Assembly: GCA_014377045.1 (NCBI GenBank)
Contig: JACMQI010000010.1
Location: 1-46,343, forward strand
DNA length: 46,343 bases
Direction: 5' to 3'
Origin: a candidate division SR1 bacterium
GTDB lineage: Bacteria; Patescibacteriota; JACMRA01
The stretch's first letter is position 1, and each line of letters starts with the position of its first letter. The notes beneath the pieces were generated by a model, which saw nothing but the letters and a program-made list of their open reading frames with translations, was not told the DNA's origin and made no database searches. Shown here piece by piece: positions 33,772 through 43,973 of this stretch. A program made the position numbers and the translations under genes.

Positions 33772-33891
33772 TTAGATATACCCTTTAAAATAAAAAAAAT
33801 TGTTTAAGGTATTACAGTTGCATATATGCTTGTCAAGACGAAAAAGAACGCCATAATCATAGATTATAGCGAATAATATTATATGAGTAAT

Positions 33892-34131
33892 TTATACTTT
33901 TTTGAGTTCTATATAGCTGGCTCCTGATTCGTCTGATACGTCAGACTCTGTATCAGAAAATTCGCCTTTCCACCCGTGCTTAAGACAGAACGCAAGAACC
34001 CGATTGATACTTTCAATATTTTCACCAACACCTTTCAAAACGATGGTTTTTGAACCTGGACTTTCATCAATCTTAGATCGAATCAAATTAACTAATTCAA
34101 TATCTTCAGGAACGAAATGTAGACTAGTCAT
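33892..34131 (-). CDS. Small acidic hypothetical protein (79 aa)
   Basis: This unrecognised protein begins MTSLHFVPEDIELVNLIRSKI. Its middle looks like a small alpha/beta fold (KTIVLKGVGENIESINRVLAFCLKHGW), and a Ser/Asp/Glu-rich stretch (EFSDTESDVSDESG) precedes the C-terminus. It is expressed away from msrA; the short gap between them contains TTGACA-type boxes for both directions. Confidence 0.6.
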   Translation of the reverse strand: MTSLHFVPEDIELVNLIRSKIDESPGSKTIVLKGVGENIESINRVLAFCLKHGWKGEFSDTESDVSDESGASYIELKKV

Positions 34132-34197
34132 AAGTAAAACTTGAATGAACTTTTATACTTAAGCATAGCTTTTTGCTATTGTCAAATACATTTAACA

Positions 34198-34226
34198 TTG
34201 ACATGTATGAGCAATATTATTAGTTT
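34198..34226 (+). promoter_or_regulatory. Leaderless msrA promoter
   Basis: TTGACA (34198-34203), 17-nt spacer, TAGTTT (34221-34226), then 6 nt to the msrA ATG. The geometry is identical to gyrB and puts the transcription start at the start codon. Confidence 0.65.
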
Positions 34227-34232
34227 ATAAAC

Positions 34233-34751
34233 ATGGAAAACATCGTACTAGGAGGAGGTTGTTTTTGGTGTTTAGAAGCAGCTTATCAATTGATAAAAGG
34301 TGTCACTAAAATCACTAGTGGATATAGTGGTGGTGAAACTATAAATCCTAGCTACGAAACAGTTTGCGATGGTAAGACTGGACATGCAGAAGTTGTAGAA
34401 ATAGAATATGATCATACAGTTATAACTCTAAACGAACTATTGATTATATTTTGGAAAATACATGATCCAACGAGTCTTAATAGGCAGGGCGGAGATGTGG
34501 GAACTCAGTACAGATCGTGCATTTTTTACCTAAATGAAGGACAAAAAAAAATTATAGAGACACAAATAAAAGCGCTTACTGAAAATAAGACTTTTGCTAG
34601 TCCAATAGTTACCCAAGTAGCTCCGCTAGATATTTTTTATGTTGCAGAAGAATATCATCAAAACTATTATCTAAAACATCCTGAACAAGGTTATTGTCAG
34701 TTTGTAATTGGACCAAAACTATCTAAACTAAAAGAAATACTCGATAATTAG
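34233..34751 (+). CDS. msrA: Peptide-methionine (S)-S-oxide reductase
   Basis: This 172-aa enzyme repairs oxidised methionine using a catalytic cysteine. The signature GGGCFWCLEAAY contains Cys10 (catalytic) and Cys13. SGYSGG, GHAEVVEIEYD, FWKIHDPTSLNRQGGDVGTQYRS and EEYHQNYY are all family blocks. No MsrB domain is fused, and no signal peptide is present. It fits with sodB as oxidative-stress defence. Its stop overlaps the convergent MscS gene by 4 nt. Confidence 0.97.
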   Translation: MENIVLGGGCFWCLEAAYQLIKGVTKITSGYSGGETINPSYETVCDGKTGHAEVVEIEYDHTVITLNELLIIFWKIHDPTSLNRQGGDVGTQYRSCIFYLNEGQKKIIETQIKALTENKTFASPIVTQVAPLDIFYVAEEYHQNYYLKHPEQGYCQFVIGPKLSKLKEILDN

Positions 34752-35791
34752 TTTAAGACTTTAAATTCCACCTCGTTATCTTCAAATGTTTCCAGGATCT
34801 TCATGTTAACGATATTTTTTAGCTCGATAAAATCTTTAAATGGCATTTTATTAGTTTCAAATTCTAGAAAATAAATGTAGTAATTTTCACTTACCTCCTT
34901 TAAATATGCAGCAAAAAATTTAACTTTTGGTAGTTCGTTTATAATCTTTTTTAAAATACTTGGAACCTGTAGAGCAAAGTCTATCTCAGTTTTTTCATTT
35001 TTGCGAATCTTAACATCCATAAAAACCTTTCTTCTACCTACCCTACTAAGATTTTTAATTTTGGAGGTAGAAATTTCTTTATTAGAAATCACCAACTCAT
35101 CACCACTTAAATTTTTAATTCTGGTGGTCTTAAGTCCAATTTTTACTACTTCTCCTATATCATCTCCAATTTGAATATAATCACCTATTACAAAAGGTTT
35201 ATCAGTATAAATGGACACAGATGAAAATAAATCACTGACTAAATTTTGTAGTGTAAATGCAAAAACTATACCCGCAACTCCAAGGCCACCAACAAGTGCG
35301 TTTATATTTATATTACGATTTTGTAATACAAATAAAACTGCTACCACCCAGACTAAGATGTTGAAACCGAACTCTAGAAAACGCAAACCAGAGGCATCAA
35401 AGTTAGGGTCTTCACCCTGAAATGTACGATTTTCAATAATGGATTGCACTGATATGCTGATAACTTTCTGAACAATCATCGTTACATAAGTAATCACAAG
35501 TGAAAAAACAGTGAATTCAATAATGTCGTTAATGCTCGAATCTTGAGAATTTAAAAAACGAATACCAACTTTAATACCTACTACTAGATAAAGTGGCCAA
35601 GTTAGTAACTGTGAACAGCGAAATAAAATATTTGATAGTTTAATCTTTTTTTCATCTTTCAAAAAATCAATATATCTAAGCAGCAGACCTTTTATACCAG
35701 CGAAACCAAGTATGCACCCAATTATTATAGCGATAACTATTATATAGTTCAAAACAGCTTCATTTAAAATTTGTAAAATAAAGCGTCGCAT
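34748..35791 (-). CDS. mscS: Small-conductance mechanosensitive channel (MscS family)
   Basis: This ~347-aa channel opens under membrane tension and releases solutes on osmotic downshock. Four transmembrane helices precede the pore helix GGLGVAGIVFAFTLQNLVSDLFSS, and the beta domain GDYIQIGDDIGEVVKIGLKTTRIKNLSGDELVISN follows. The start MRRFILQIL (35791) is preferred because the upstream in-frame ATG would overlap the previous gene by 35 nt. It follows the Asp-box propeller gene by 19 nt and is likely co-transcribed. Confidence 0.9.
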   Translation of the reverse strand: MRRFILQILNEAVLNYIIVIAIIIGCILGFAGIKGLLLRYIDFLKDEKKIKLSNILFRCSQLLTWPLYLVVGIKVGIRFLNSQDSSINDIIEFTVFSLVITYVTMIVQKVISISVQSIIENRTFQGEDPNFDASGLRFLEFGFNILVWVVAVLFVLQNRNININALVGGLGVAGIVFAFTLQNLVSDLFSSVSIYTDKPFVIGDYIQIGDDIGEVVKIGLKTTRIKNLSGDELVISNKEISTSKIKNLSRVGRRKVFMDVKIRKNEKTEIDFALQVPSILKKIINELPKVKFFAAYLKEVSENYYIYFLEFETNKMPFKDFIELKNIVNMKILETFEDNEVEFKVLN

Positions 35792-35810
35792 AATAATAGT
35801 ATTTAATATA

Positions 35811-37202
35811 TTAATTTCCAAATAAACTTCCTCCTTGCGTATCATTAGATAGCATTAGATACGTCACCTGCGAGTCAGTCTTATCAATAATAATTTGCTT
35901 TATGGATCCTATTGGTGAACTTAAATTAATTTTATCGTTTGCTGACCAGCTCTGACCACGATTGTTTGTTTCAAAAATTTTATCATTTATACTCACTAAT
36001 AACCTATCTAGTCCTTTTTGAGGATCGGGCTGCACATCATTTATCTTATATTTATCGCTTTTCAATGGTAATAATAATTTTGTAAATGGTTTATTAAGAC
36101 TATCAGAATACCATATTTGACTATCTCCTATTATAAGCCACGAATTTTTAGCAGCCGTAATCGGTACAATTTTTTGAAATTGACTAAATTTAGTATTATC
36201 GAATATGTCTGAAGTTAATAATTTGTCTTTGCCTTGATTATCTCCAGAAATACGGGGCTGAGCGTGCAACAAGTTTACCGGATCCCAAGTTTGTCCTCCA
36301 TTTTTAGATAATCTCAACCCCTTACTAGCAAGTAAAACATAAAATTGATTATCAAACTCAGGAACAAAACCAAACTGTACAATCTTATCTTCAAAATTAA
36401 TAAGCTTTTGCCAAGTGGCACCTCCATCAGTACTTCGAATTAGCGTTCCACCATCAAGTATTGCAAAAACTGTCTGACTATTTGTCGGGTCAATAGAAGA
36501 TGCAACAACGGTGACTCCACTTTCTACCTCAGAATAAACTTCACTAAATGTATTTCCACTATCTATACTCTTAAAGATCTTCCCAAAAGTACTAATCTTA
36601 CCAGTTAAATATATGATTTCAGGTTTTGTAGGGTTAACTGCCATGCTGCTTGCTACAAATGTATTGTTTTTATTTATAAGATTTGTCACTTCCTCAACTG
36701 ACGCGTTTTGGGTAATAGGATAAATATATTTTCTTTCCCAAACTAGCACATCAGTATCAAGTTTTTGATTGTTTATTTCTCGGGTTGTATAGCTTTTGAA
36801 AAGCCCTCTAGTACTATTTAATAAATAAAAATTATTTTTTCCTGTTTGAATCATCTGTAAACCTGAAATTTGATTTAACCCGTCTGTTTGCACTTGTCCG
36901 TTGAGAAGTTTTACTGCATTTATAGTGCCAAAACCATCTCGCTTTGTACCGTCCTTGAGAATAAAATTTGGATCTTGCTTGAGCACTCCTAAAATCTTGG
37001 GAGAAGCATTAGAATTACCAATATTTAGACCAGGAATCCCGCAAGAAGCAGCAGAACCAAGAATAGTGAGACTAGTAAAAGCTAAAACAATTATTCTTGT
37101 AATTATAGGTTGGCTTATAAATTTAGTAAGTGAGAAAAGCATACAAGTGGCTAGAATATGGGTATTAATTGTAAGTTTAAGCTGTTTATGCTTTTTTGTC
37201 AA
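35811..37202 (-). CDS. Exported Asp-box (BNR/sortilin-like) beta-propeller protein
   Basis: This 463-aa protein has a hydrophobic export signal at about residues 31-52. A Cys in GSAASCGIPG could be a lipobox, making it a lipoprotein; an internal Met at about 21 may be the true start. Asp-box motifs mark propeller blades: SIDSGNTFSEV, STDGGATWQKL, SKNGGQTWDPV and TNNRGQSWSAN. Relatives include sortilin-type and Ycf48-like propellers. A ligand-binding surface role is inferred. It is first of a two-gene unit with mscS. Confidence 0.8.
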   Translation of the reverse strand: MTKKHKQLKLTINTHILATCMLFSLTKFISQPIITRIIVLAFTSLTILGSAASCGIPGLNIGNSNASPKILGVLKQDPNFILKDGTKRDGFGTINAVKLLNGQVQTDGLNQISGLQMIQTGKNNFYLLNSTRGLFKSYTTREINNQKLDTDVLVWERKYIYPITQNASVEEVTNLINKNNTFVASSMAVNPTKPEIIYLTGKISTFGKIFKSIDSGNTFSEVYSEVESGVTVVASSIDPTNSQTVFAILDGGTLIRSTDGGATWQKLINFEDKIVQFGFVPEFDNQFYVLLASKGLRLSKNGGQTWDPVNLLHAQPRISGDNQGKDKLLTSDIFDNTKFSQFQKIVPITAAKNSWLIIGDSQIWYSDSLNKPFTKLLLPLKSDKYKINDVQPDPQKGLDRLLVSINDKIFETNNRGQSWSANDKINLSSPIGSIKQIIIDKTDSQVTYLMLSNDTQGGSLFGN

Positions 37203-37291
37203 AGCTGATTATACAAAAACTTATAAATTGATACAGATAGCTTGACAATTACTATAAAAATATTTTGTATTAAATCATCAATCTTCATCAT

Positions 37292-38341
37292 ATGGTCAAA
37301 TTTATCTCCCTTTTTGGGGTATTAATTATTTTTATAGCTAATTTTCTTTTTACTCCTCATGTTTATGGAGCAAACTCTGTGTACATAAGTGAGATAAATT
37401 ATAATGGTAGTTCAGTAAGCGGTGGTGACAAATGGATAGAATTATATAATTCCACAAATAATCCTATTAACCTAGTCAACTGGAAGCTCAACATGCCAAA
37501 TAGCTCTAAGTCAGGTACTGTGGCTTTAACAGGTATCATTCCTGCGAATTTTCCTTTCGTAATAGGAGTAAAAAATACTAAATTTACAAATCTTTACAGT
37601 GCATCGAATCTCACTAATTATAATATAACTAATATTAGCAATACTCAAACTAATGAGATAAATTATATTAACGTACAATTAATTAATGAAACAGGTAGTA
37701 TCGTCTCGCAAATTCAAAAGAATGATAACTATATAAGAGCTCTAGGAGTATCAAGTAAGGGTGGAATCAAGCACTCGCTAGAATGCGATGAAGAGGCTAT
37801 TTGTAGCTTATCAAACGAAGCATATAGTGGTAGTAGTCTAGATTTTGGAACTCCTGGTATACCAATTCGACCCTTAGTTAAGCAAGAGCCTACTCCTGTC
37901 AAAATTATCGAGCCTGCACAGACTCAAACCCAGGTTAATTCTGAGCCTTTATCATTAGAAACAAATGCAATATCCGCTTTATATCCTGCTATTCAAGAAA
38001 ATCAAAGTATTGTAAATGTACCTGAAACGAATATCGTTATTTCACCTAATGTTAGCCCTATATTAGTATCGCAAACGTTTTCAAAAAATGTAGCCATAAA
38101 TTTGATTGATTCAGTCAGCTTCACAATACCATCAATGTCATTTAAACCTGTCGAAAACTTGGTTATAAATAAAGTTTCAATCCCAGAAGTAAAATTTCAG
38201 TCATTTTCTACCAAGTCTTCTCCTGCTTTATATCGATCAACCATTTCACCTGAATTTCAATTACTATTACTAGCAGTGCTAATAAGTTACAGTATTATTT
38301 CTAAAATGAAATTTGGAATATTAAGCCTTGTTACAGCTTGA
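37292..38341 (+). CDS. Lamin-tail-domain surface protein
   Basis: This 349-aa protein has a signal peptide (residues 3-25), then a lamin-tail domain at about 29-200 with the typical VYISEINYNGSSVSGGDKWIELYNST. A Pro/Thr/Gln-rich linker and a C-terminal transmembrane helix (LLLLAVLISYSIISKM) complete it, so it is tethered at the cell surface. A TTGACA lies ~50 nt upstream. Its TGA stop sits inside the -35 box of the next gene. Confidence 0.82.
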   Translation: MVKFISLFGVLIIFIANFLFTPHVYGANSVYISEINYNGSSVSGGDKWIELYNSTNNPINLVNWKLNMPNSSKSGTVALTGIIPANFPFVIGVKNTKFTNLYSASNLTNYNITNISNTQTNEINYINVQLINETGSIVSQIQKNDNYIRALGVSSKGGIKHSLECDEEAICSLSNEAYSGSSLDFGTPGIPIRPLVKQEPTPVKIIEPAQTQTQVNSEPLSLETNAISALYPAIQENQSIVNVPETNIVISPNVSPILVSQTFSKNVAINLIDSVSFTIPSMSFKPVENLVINKVSIPEVKFQSFSTKSSPALYRSTISPEFQLLLLAVLISYSIISKMKFGILSLVTA

Positions 38342-38366
38342 CAAAATAAAAGATTGACTATAAAAT
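38338..38366 (+). promoter_or_regulatory. Promoter of ybaB inside the preceding stop codon
   Basis: TTGACA (38338-38343) contains the TGA stop of the lamin-tail gene. A 17-nt spacer leads to TAAAAT (38361-38366), about 22 nt before the ybaB ATG. Confidence 0.7.
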
Positions 38367-38388
38367 ATTTTAGTTAAAACTAAATTTT

Positions 38389-38760
38389 ATGTTTCAAGGA
38401 ATCAAAAATACAGCAGGAGCTTTGGCAGGTGCGAACAAAATGAAAGCACAACAAGAAAAATTACAAAAATTACTTAATTCTGTACGTGTTGCAGGTGTAA
38501 GTAAAAATGGTAAAGTAACTGTAATTCTTACTGGTGATCAAAAAGTGGTAGAAATAAAAATTGACCCAAGTCTTATTACTTTTGTTTATGAAAACTATAC
38601 TTCTCAAAGTAAGGAAGACACGCTATTAGCAAAATCTATAATGGAAGCTATAGAGGATGCTGTATCTAAAGTACAGGCAGAAGTTGTCAAAAAAATGCAA
38701 GAAACTGGTAGTCTTGGTGATCTTATGTCCATGTTGCAAGCCGCCGGAGGAAATAATTAA
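38389..38760 (+). CDS. YbaB/EbfC-family nucleoid-associated protein
   Basis: This 123-aa DNA-binding protein dimerises and coats the nucleoid. The N-terminal coiled helix (KMKAQQEKLQKLLNSVRVAGVSKNGKVTVILTGDQKVVEIKIDP), the central beta sheet and a C-terminal helix ending SLGDLMSMLQAAGGNN fit the family in order and length. In many bacteria it sits beside dnaX and recR; here it stands alone. Confidence 0.88.
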   Translation: MFQGIKNTAGALAGANKMKAQQEKLQKLLNSVRVAGVSKNGKVTVILTGDQKVVEIKIDPSLITFVYENYTSQSKEDTLLAKSIMEAIEDAVSKVQAEVVKKMQETGSLGDLMSMLQAAGGNN

Positions 38761-38763
38761 ACT

Positions 38764-40110
38764 TCAGCAAATAAAATTGTAATAATTACATTTACTGTGA
38801 TTGTGTCAATAATTCCACCGTTAACACTCTAGTTCAAGCTCTGGTTATATACTTGAAATGGTAATGTAAAAACCAAACCATTTAAGTCTGATGCTTAAAT
38901 TACTTGATTCGCAAATACATCAACACCGTTGAGTTTAAGTGTGCCCTAATTTGGAAAAGACGGTATCTTTATAGATACTATTGGGTTATAATCTGCATCG
39001 GTGCAAAGATTTTAAAAATGAAATCTAGGAAAAGAAATAGTATTGTTTCCCGGTGGTTATGCATAACTATTACTAATTACTGGCGAAGTATTAACTATAC
39101 CGCTATCGATTACAATCGTCTGGGTTATTGTTGTGCTGTAATCTCCAGATGAAAGATATACAGGAACTCTCAAACCAAAAATTGTTTTGCCTAAATCATA
39201 CCTTCCTTATGGTACAATTGATGTGTTACTGAACAGAGTATGTTGTACAGCTGGATCCGTAATTAGAGCTTTGGAGCCTGTCACAAAATTTGAAGAGTTT
39301 GTAATTAGATTTGATTTAATTTTTGATATAGTTCCGATAGAAGGATCTAAAGTTGCAGAAATTTTATCTTCTGCTAAAAAATTTGCCGGGTTTATGTTTG
39401 AGCCAGTCTCAATGATTTTTGTAGTTGCTACTACGCTAGTTCCTCCGTTTATTGGTATGATTACCACTATAGGCACTGAAGTATACCCTGTACCATAATT
39501 TTTTACACCAATCTTTGTTATCATATCATTTAATACTGCTGATGTTACTCCAAATCCATTACATCCTACGAAAGTTATCTCAAGTACCGATTTATATCCT
39601 GACCCAGCATTGCTAACAGCTACACTGGTTATCGCTCCTTGATCTAGTACTGCTAGGGCTCTATCTAGATTTGTACCTAACGCGATAATATTTGCAATAT
39701 TGTTGTAATCTACTAAATTCGATATCTCTGTAGTAATTGTACAGACCTAAATAGCTTGACCTCTAAGATCGTTAAAAAGCATATCATGAATTAATGTCGA
39801 TGGATTTTGTCTTACTAGAGCTACATTTATAGAACCAAGGAAAATACTATTTTCGTCTGTGTTACATGTTACAAGTTTTTTGATTACTTGAAATCCTGGA
39901 CTATTCATTGTTGTAGTGATATCAGCATTTAAACATATATCATCGCTGTCTAGGCTATCACCTGTATACACAAGTCAATGATCTACCTAAAATATTTAAT
40001 GAGGCATTTGTAGCTATTTGTGAACACACTAATAGAGAGGTGTTAAGAGTAATAAAGCAGATTAAAATAATAGTTATTAAATTGAAAAGAAGGGAAAAAA
40101 TCTAGATTTT
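38764..40110 (-). pseudogene. Decayed secreted adhesin with cadherin-like repeat
   Basis: Reading the minus strand, a signal-peptide-like start (LITIILICFITLNTSLLVCS, ~40080) shifts frame near 39975. About 400 codons then stay in one frame but contain seven stops, all TAA or TAG (first at 39749-39747). Readable parts are Gly-rich repeats (AITSVAVSNAGSGY, GVKNYGTGYTSVP), PVYLSSGDYSTTITQTIVID, and a repeat of the TDADYNPIVSIKI / GTLKLNGVDVFANQVI type. The Gly-rich part resembles the exported protein at 3.5-4.8 kb. No ATG precedes the signal peptide. Confidence 0.75.
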
Positions 40111-40211
40111 GCTTTTAATTTTTGGTTTTTGTTATACCTTTACATATCAATAGTTTTATGTATTTGAAATAAAAAATACCAAAAGGGGTGCACTAACTGG
40201 TTTTTTATATC

Positions 40212-42245
<2,034 letters not shown>

Positions 42246-42329
42246 TTATTACTACTTAATGAGTATGAGTTTATTAAAATTGTAGTGCAAAGTTGACTTG
42301 GTTAAGACCAAGTTTATTTATCGCGCTTC

Positions 42330-42830
42330 TTAGTTTTTATTACTTGTTTCTACATGGTCATTATCATTTCTAAACCATTCTTTATTACTTAAAAGTAACA
42401 TATGTGGTTGTTCTTTCCAATGAAAAAATGAAGTTTTCTCAGTAAATAATAAATAAAGACTTCTTAGAAACTCAAATTTTGGTCTACTATATGACTCAAT
42501 TTTAATAATACTTATATCTTCTATTTTATGTTTATAATTGTAAAAAGATAGAGTTTTACATTCAAATTCATAAATATCATCAATAAAATCACTTTTCTGG
42601 TCACAATATTCAGGTTTTAGCTGCCAAGAGTATAATAAGTGACAATCTTCAGTACAGTCAGGAGTATTTATACTTTGTTGTATACTAATTACCGTATATT
42701 TAAGAGAATTAATATGGATTTGAAATTTACTACTAGTTAAAATATTATAATCTCGTAATTGCTCAAAAGCAAAAAAAAAAACCGTTATCAATTAACCATT
42801 TTTCAGCTCTGAATAAAGCGAAATTTTACA
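42330..42830 (-). pseudogene. Hypothetical gene broken at codon 2 and at a T11 run
   Basis: The minus strand reads ATG TAA AAT TTC at 42830. If codon 2 were AAA the protein would begin MKNFALFRAEKWLIDNGF. It then meets an 11-T run (42781-42771), after which a different frame continues for ~145 codons (AFEQLRDYNILTSSKFQIHI to DNDHVETSNKN). One T fewer would join them. The readable part has paired Cys (TPDCTEDCHLLY and PEYCDQ) and many aromatic residues. I recognise no family. A TTG start before the T run could still express the C-terminal part. Confidence 0.5.
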
Positions 42831-42880
42831 TTGAATTTACCTAAAATAAAGTATAAACCTAATTTATTCAATTCCATTTT

Positions 42881-43963
42881 TTATTTTTTAGTAATACTAT
42901 TATTATCATTTTTAATAGCTTTTCTTACTGCAAAAAATCCAATAATTGAAATCAAGATAATAATCAAATTTTTAGCTACTTTAATTTTTCTACTTTCTGA
43001 ATAATCTGGATCCTGAGTTTTATCTATTCCTCTAAACTGAGCTACAGCTTTATTATTTACGTCTATATAACTTTCTAAACTACCTGAAACATTTTCATTT
43101 ATTGTTTCACCAATTTCAAGATTGTTTAAAGCTTCCACTGTATAATCTAGTTTAATACTAGTTTTACTTGATTTATAGGGTAAATTAGTTGAAATAAAAT
43201 ATTCTTTTTCACCTATATTTGGTACCATATTTGTAGTAAATTCACCTGTTTTTTCATCACTGTTTTCATATTTAATTGTGTACTTTCCTCTTATAACAGA
43301 AAAAATATTTCCTGTATCTTGAGCTATAAAGCTGAAAACTATATTATTTTTATCCCAAAAGTTTAGCTTTTTTTGAAGATTCTCTTTATCAGGTGCACTG
43401 GGATTCAATATGTTCAAATTGCTAACAGTAGAAGAAAGAATAGGTAATCCTTCATTTTGTACAAGCAGATATAATTTTAAGCCTTTTCGAATAGTATTTT
43501 TTACACTAGCTCCAGTTTTATCAGTACTCTGTATAGTTAATGTAATACCTGCTCCATATTCACCGTTTTTAACATTTGCAGGAACGATAATTTTTATTGG
43601 AACATTGATTTTGCCATTAGGCTCAACTGCAATATTACCTGTTAACATTTCTACCCAGCTCGCTAGTTGTTTATTTTTTTCAGTATTTTGCAGTAAAGCT
43701 ATAGTACCTTCGTTAGTCACTGAAATGTCATTTATTTGTAAAGCAAAATTTGAAGTCGTTACATCAGTATTAATTACATCAAAGGATTCTGAAATAACTT
43801 CACCAGGTTTGGCTTTAAAAAACATGGCTTTTTCTTCGCTTGCATTTTTAGGCGTAACGATAAGCGCAGCGTTAACCTGAAGAAATACGAATTGGGATAC
43901 ACAAAAAATAATGACTGCTAAGTAGAAAGTGATACTATTTTTAAAGAGATATTTATGAATCAT
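42881..43963 (-). CDS. Cell-surface protein with DUF916-like domain and C-terminal anchor
   Basis: This 360-aa protein has a signal peptide (residues ~10-32, cleavage after VNA), then beta-sandwich domains like those of DUF916/WxL-associated proteins (AKPGEVISESFDVINTD, NGEYGAGITLTIQ), a second Ig-like domain, and a C-terminal transmembrane helix (LIIILISIIGFFAV) with a Lys-rich tail. It starts 10 nt after the stop of the large adhesin, so the two form an operon. Presentation or anchoring of the adhesin is a reasonable inference. Confidence 0.78.
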   Translation of the reverse strand: MIHKYLFKNSITFYLAVIIFCVSQFVFLQVNAALIVTPKNASEEKAMFFKAKPGEVISESFDVINTDVTTSNFALQINDISVTNEGTIALLQNTEKNKQLASWVEMLTGNIAVEPNGKINVPIKIIVPANVKNGEYGAGITLTIQSTDKTGASVKNTIRKGLKLYLLVQNEGLPILSSTVSNLNILNPSAPDKENLQKKLNFWDKNNIVFSFIAQDTGNIFSVIRGKYTIKYENSDEKTGEFTTNMVPNIGEKEYFISTNLPYKSSKTSIKLDYTVEALNNLEIGETINENVSGSLESYIDVNNKAVAQFRGIDKTQDPDYSESRKIKVAKNLIIILISIIGFFAVRKAIKNDNNSITKK

Positions 43964-43973
43964 ATTTATTTTA

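Noticed and set aside
19848-38341. Recoding of TGA (as in Gracilibacteria and Absconditabacteria)
   Set aside because: smpB, the DUF2157-like gene, RNase HII and the lamin-tail gene end at TGA where homology ends, and long genes such as groEL, uvrB and gyrB contain no in-frame TGA.
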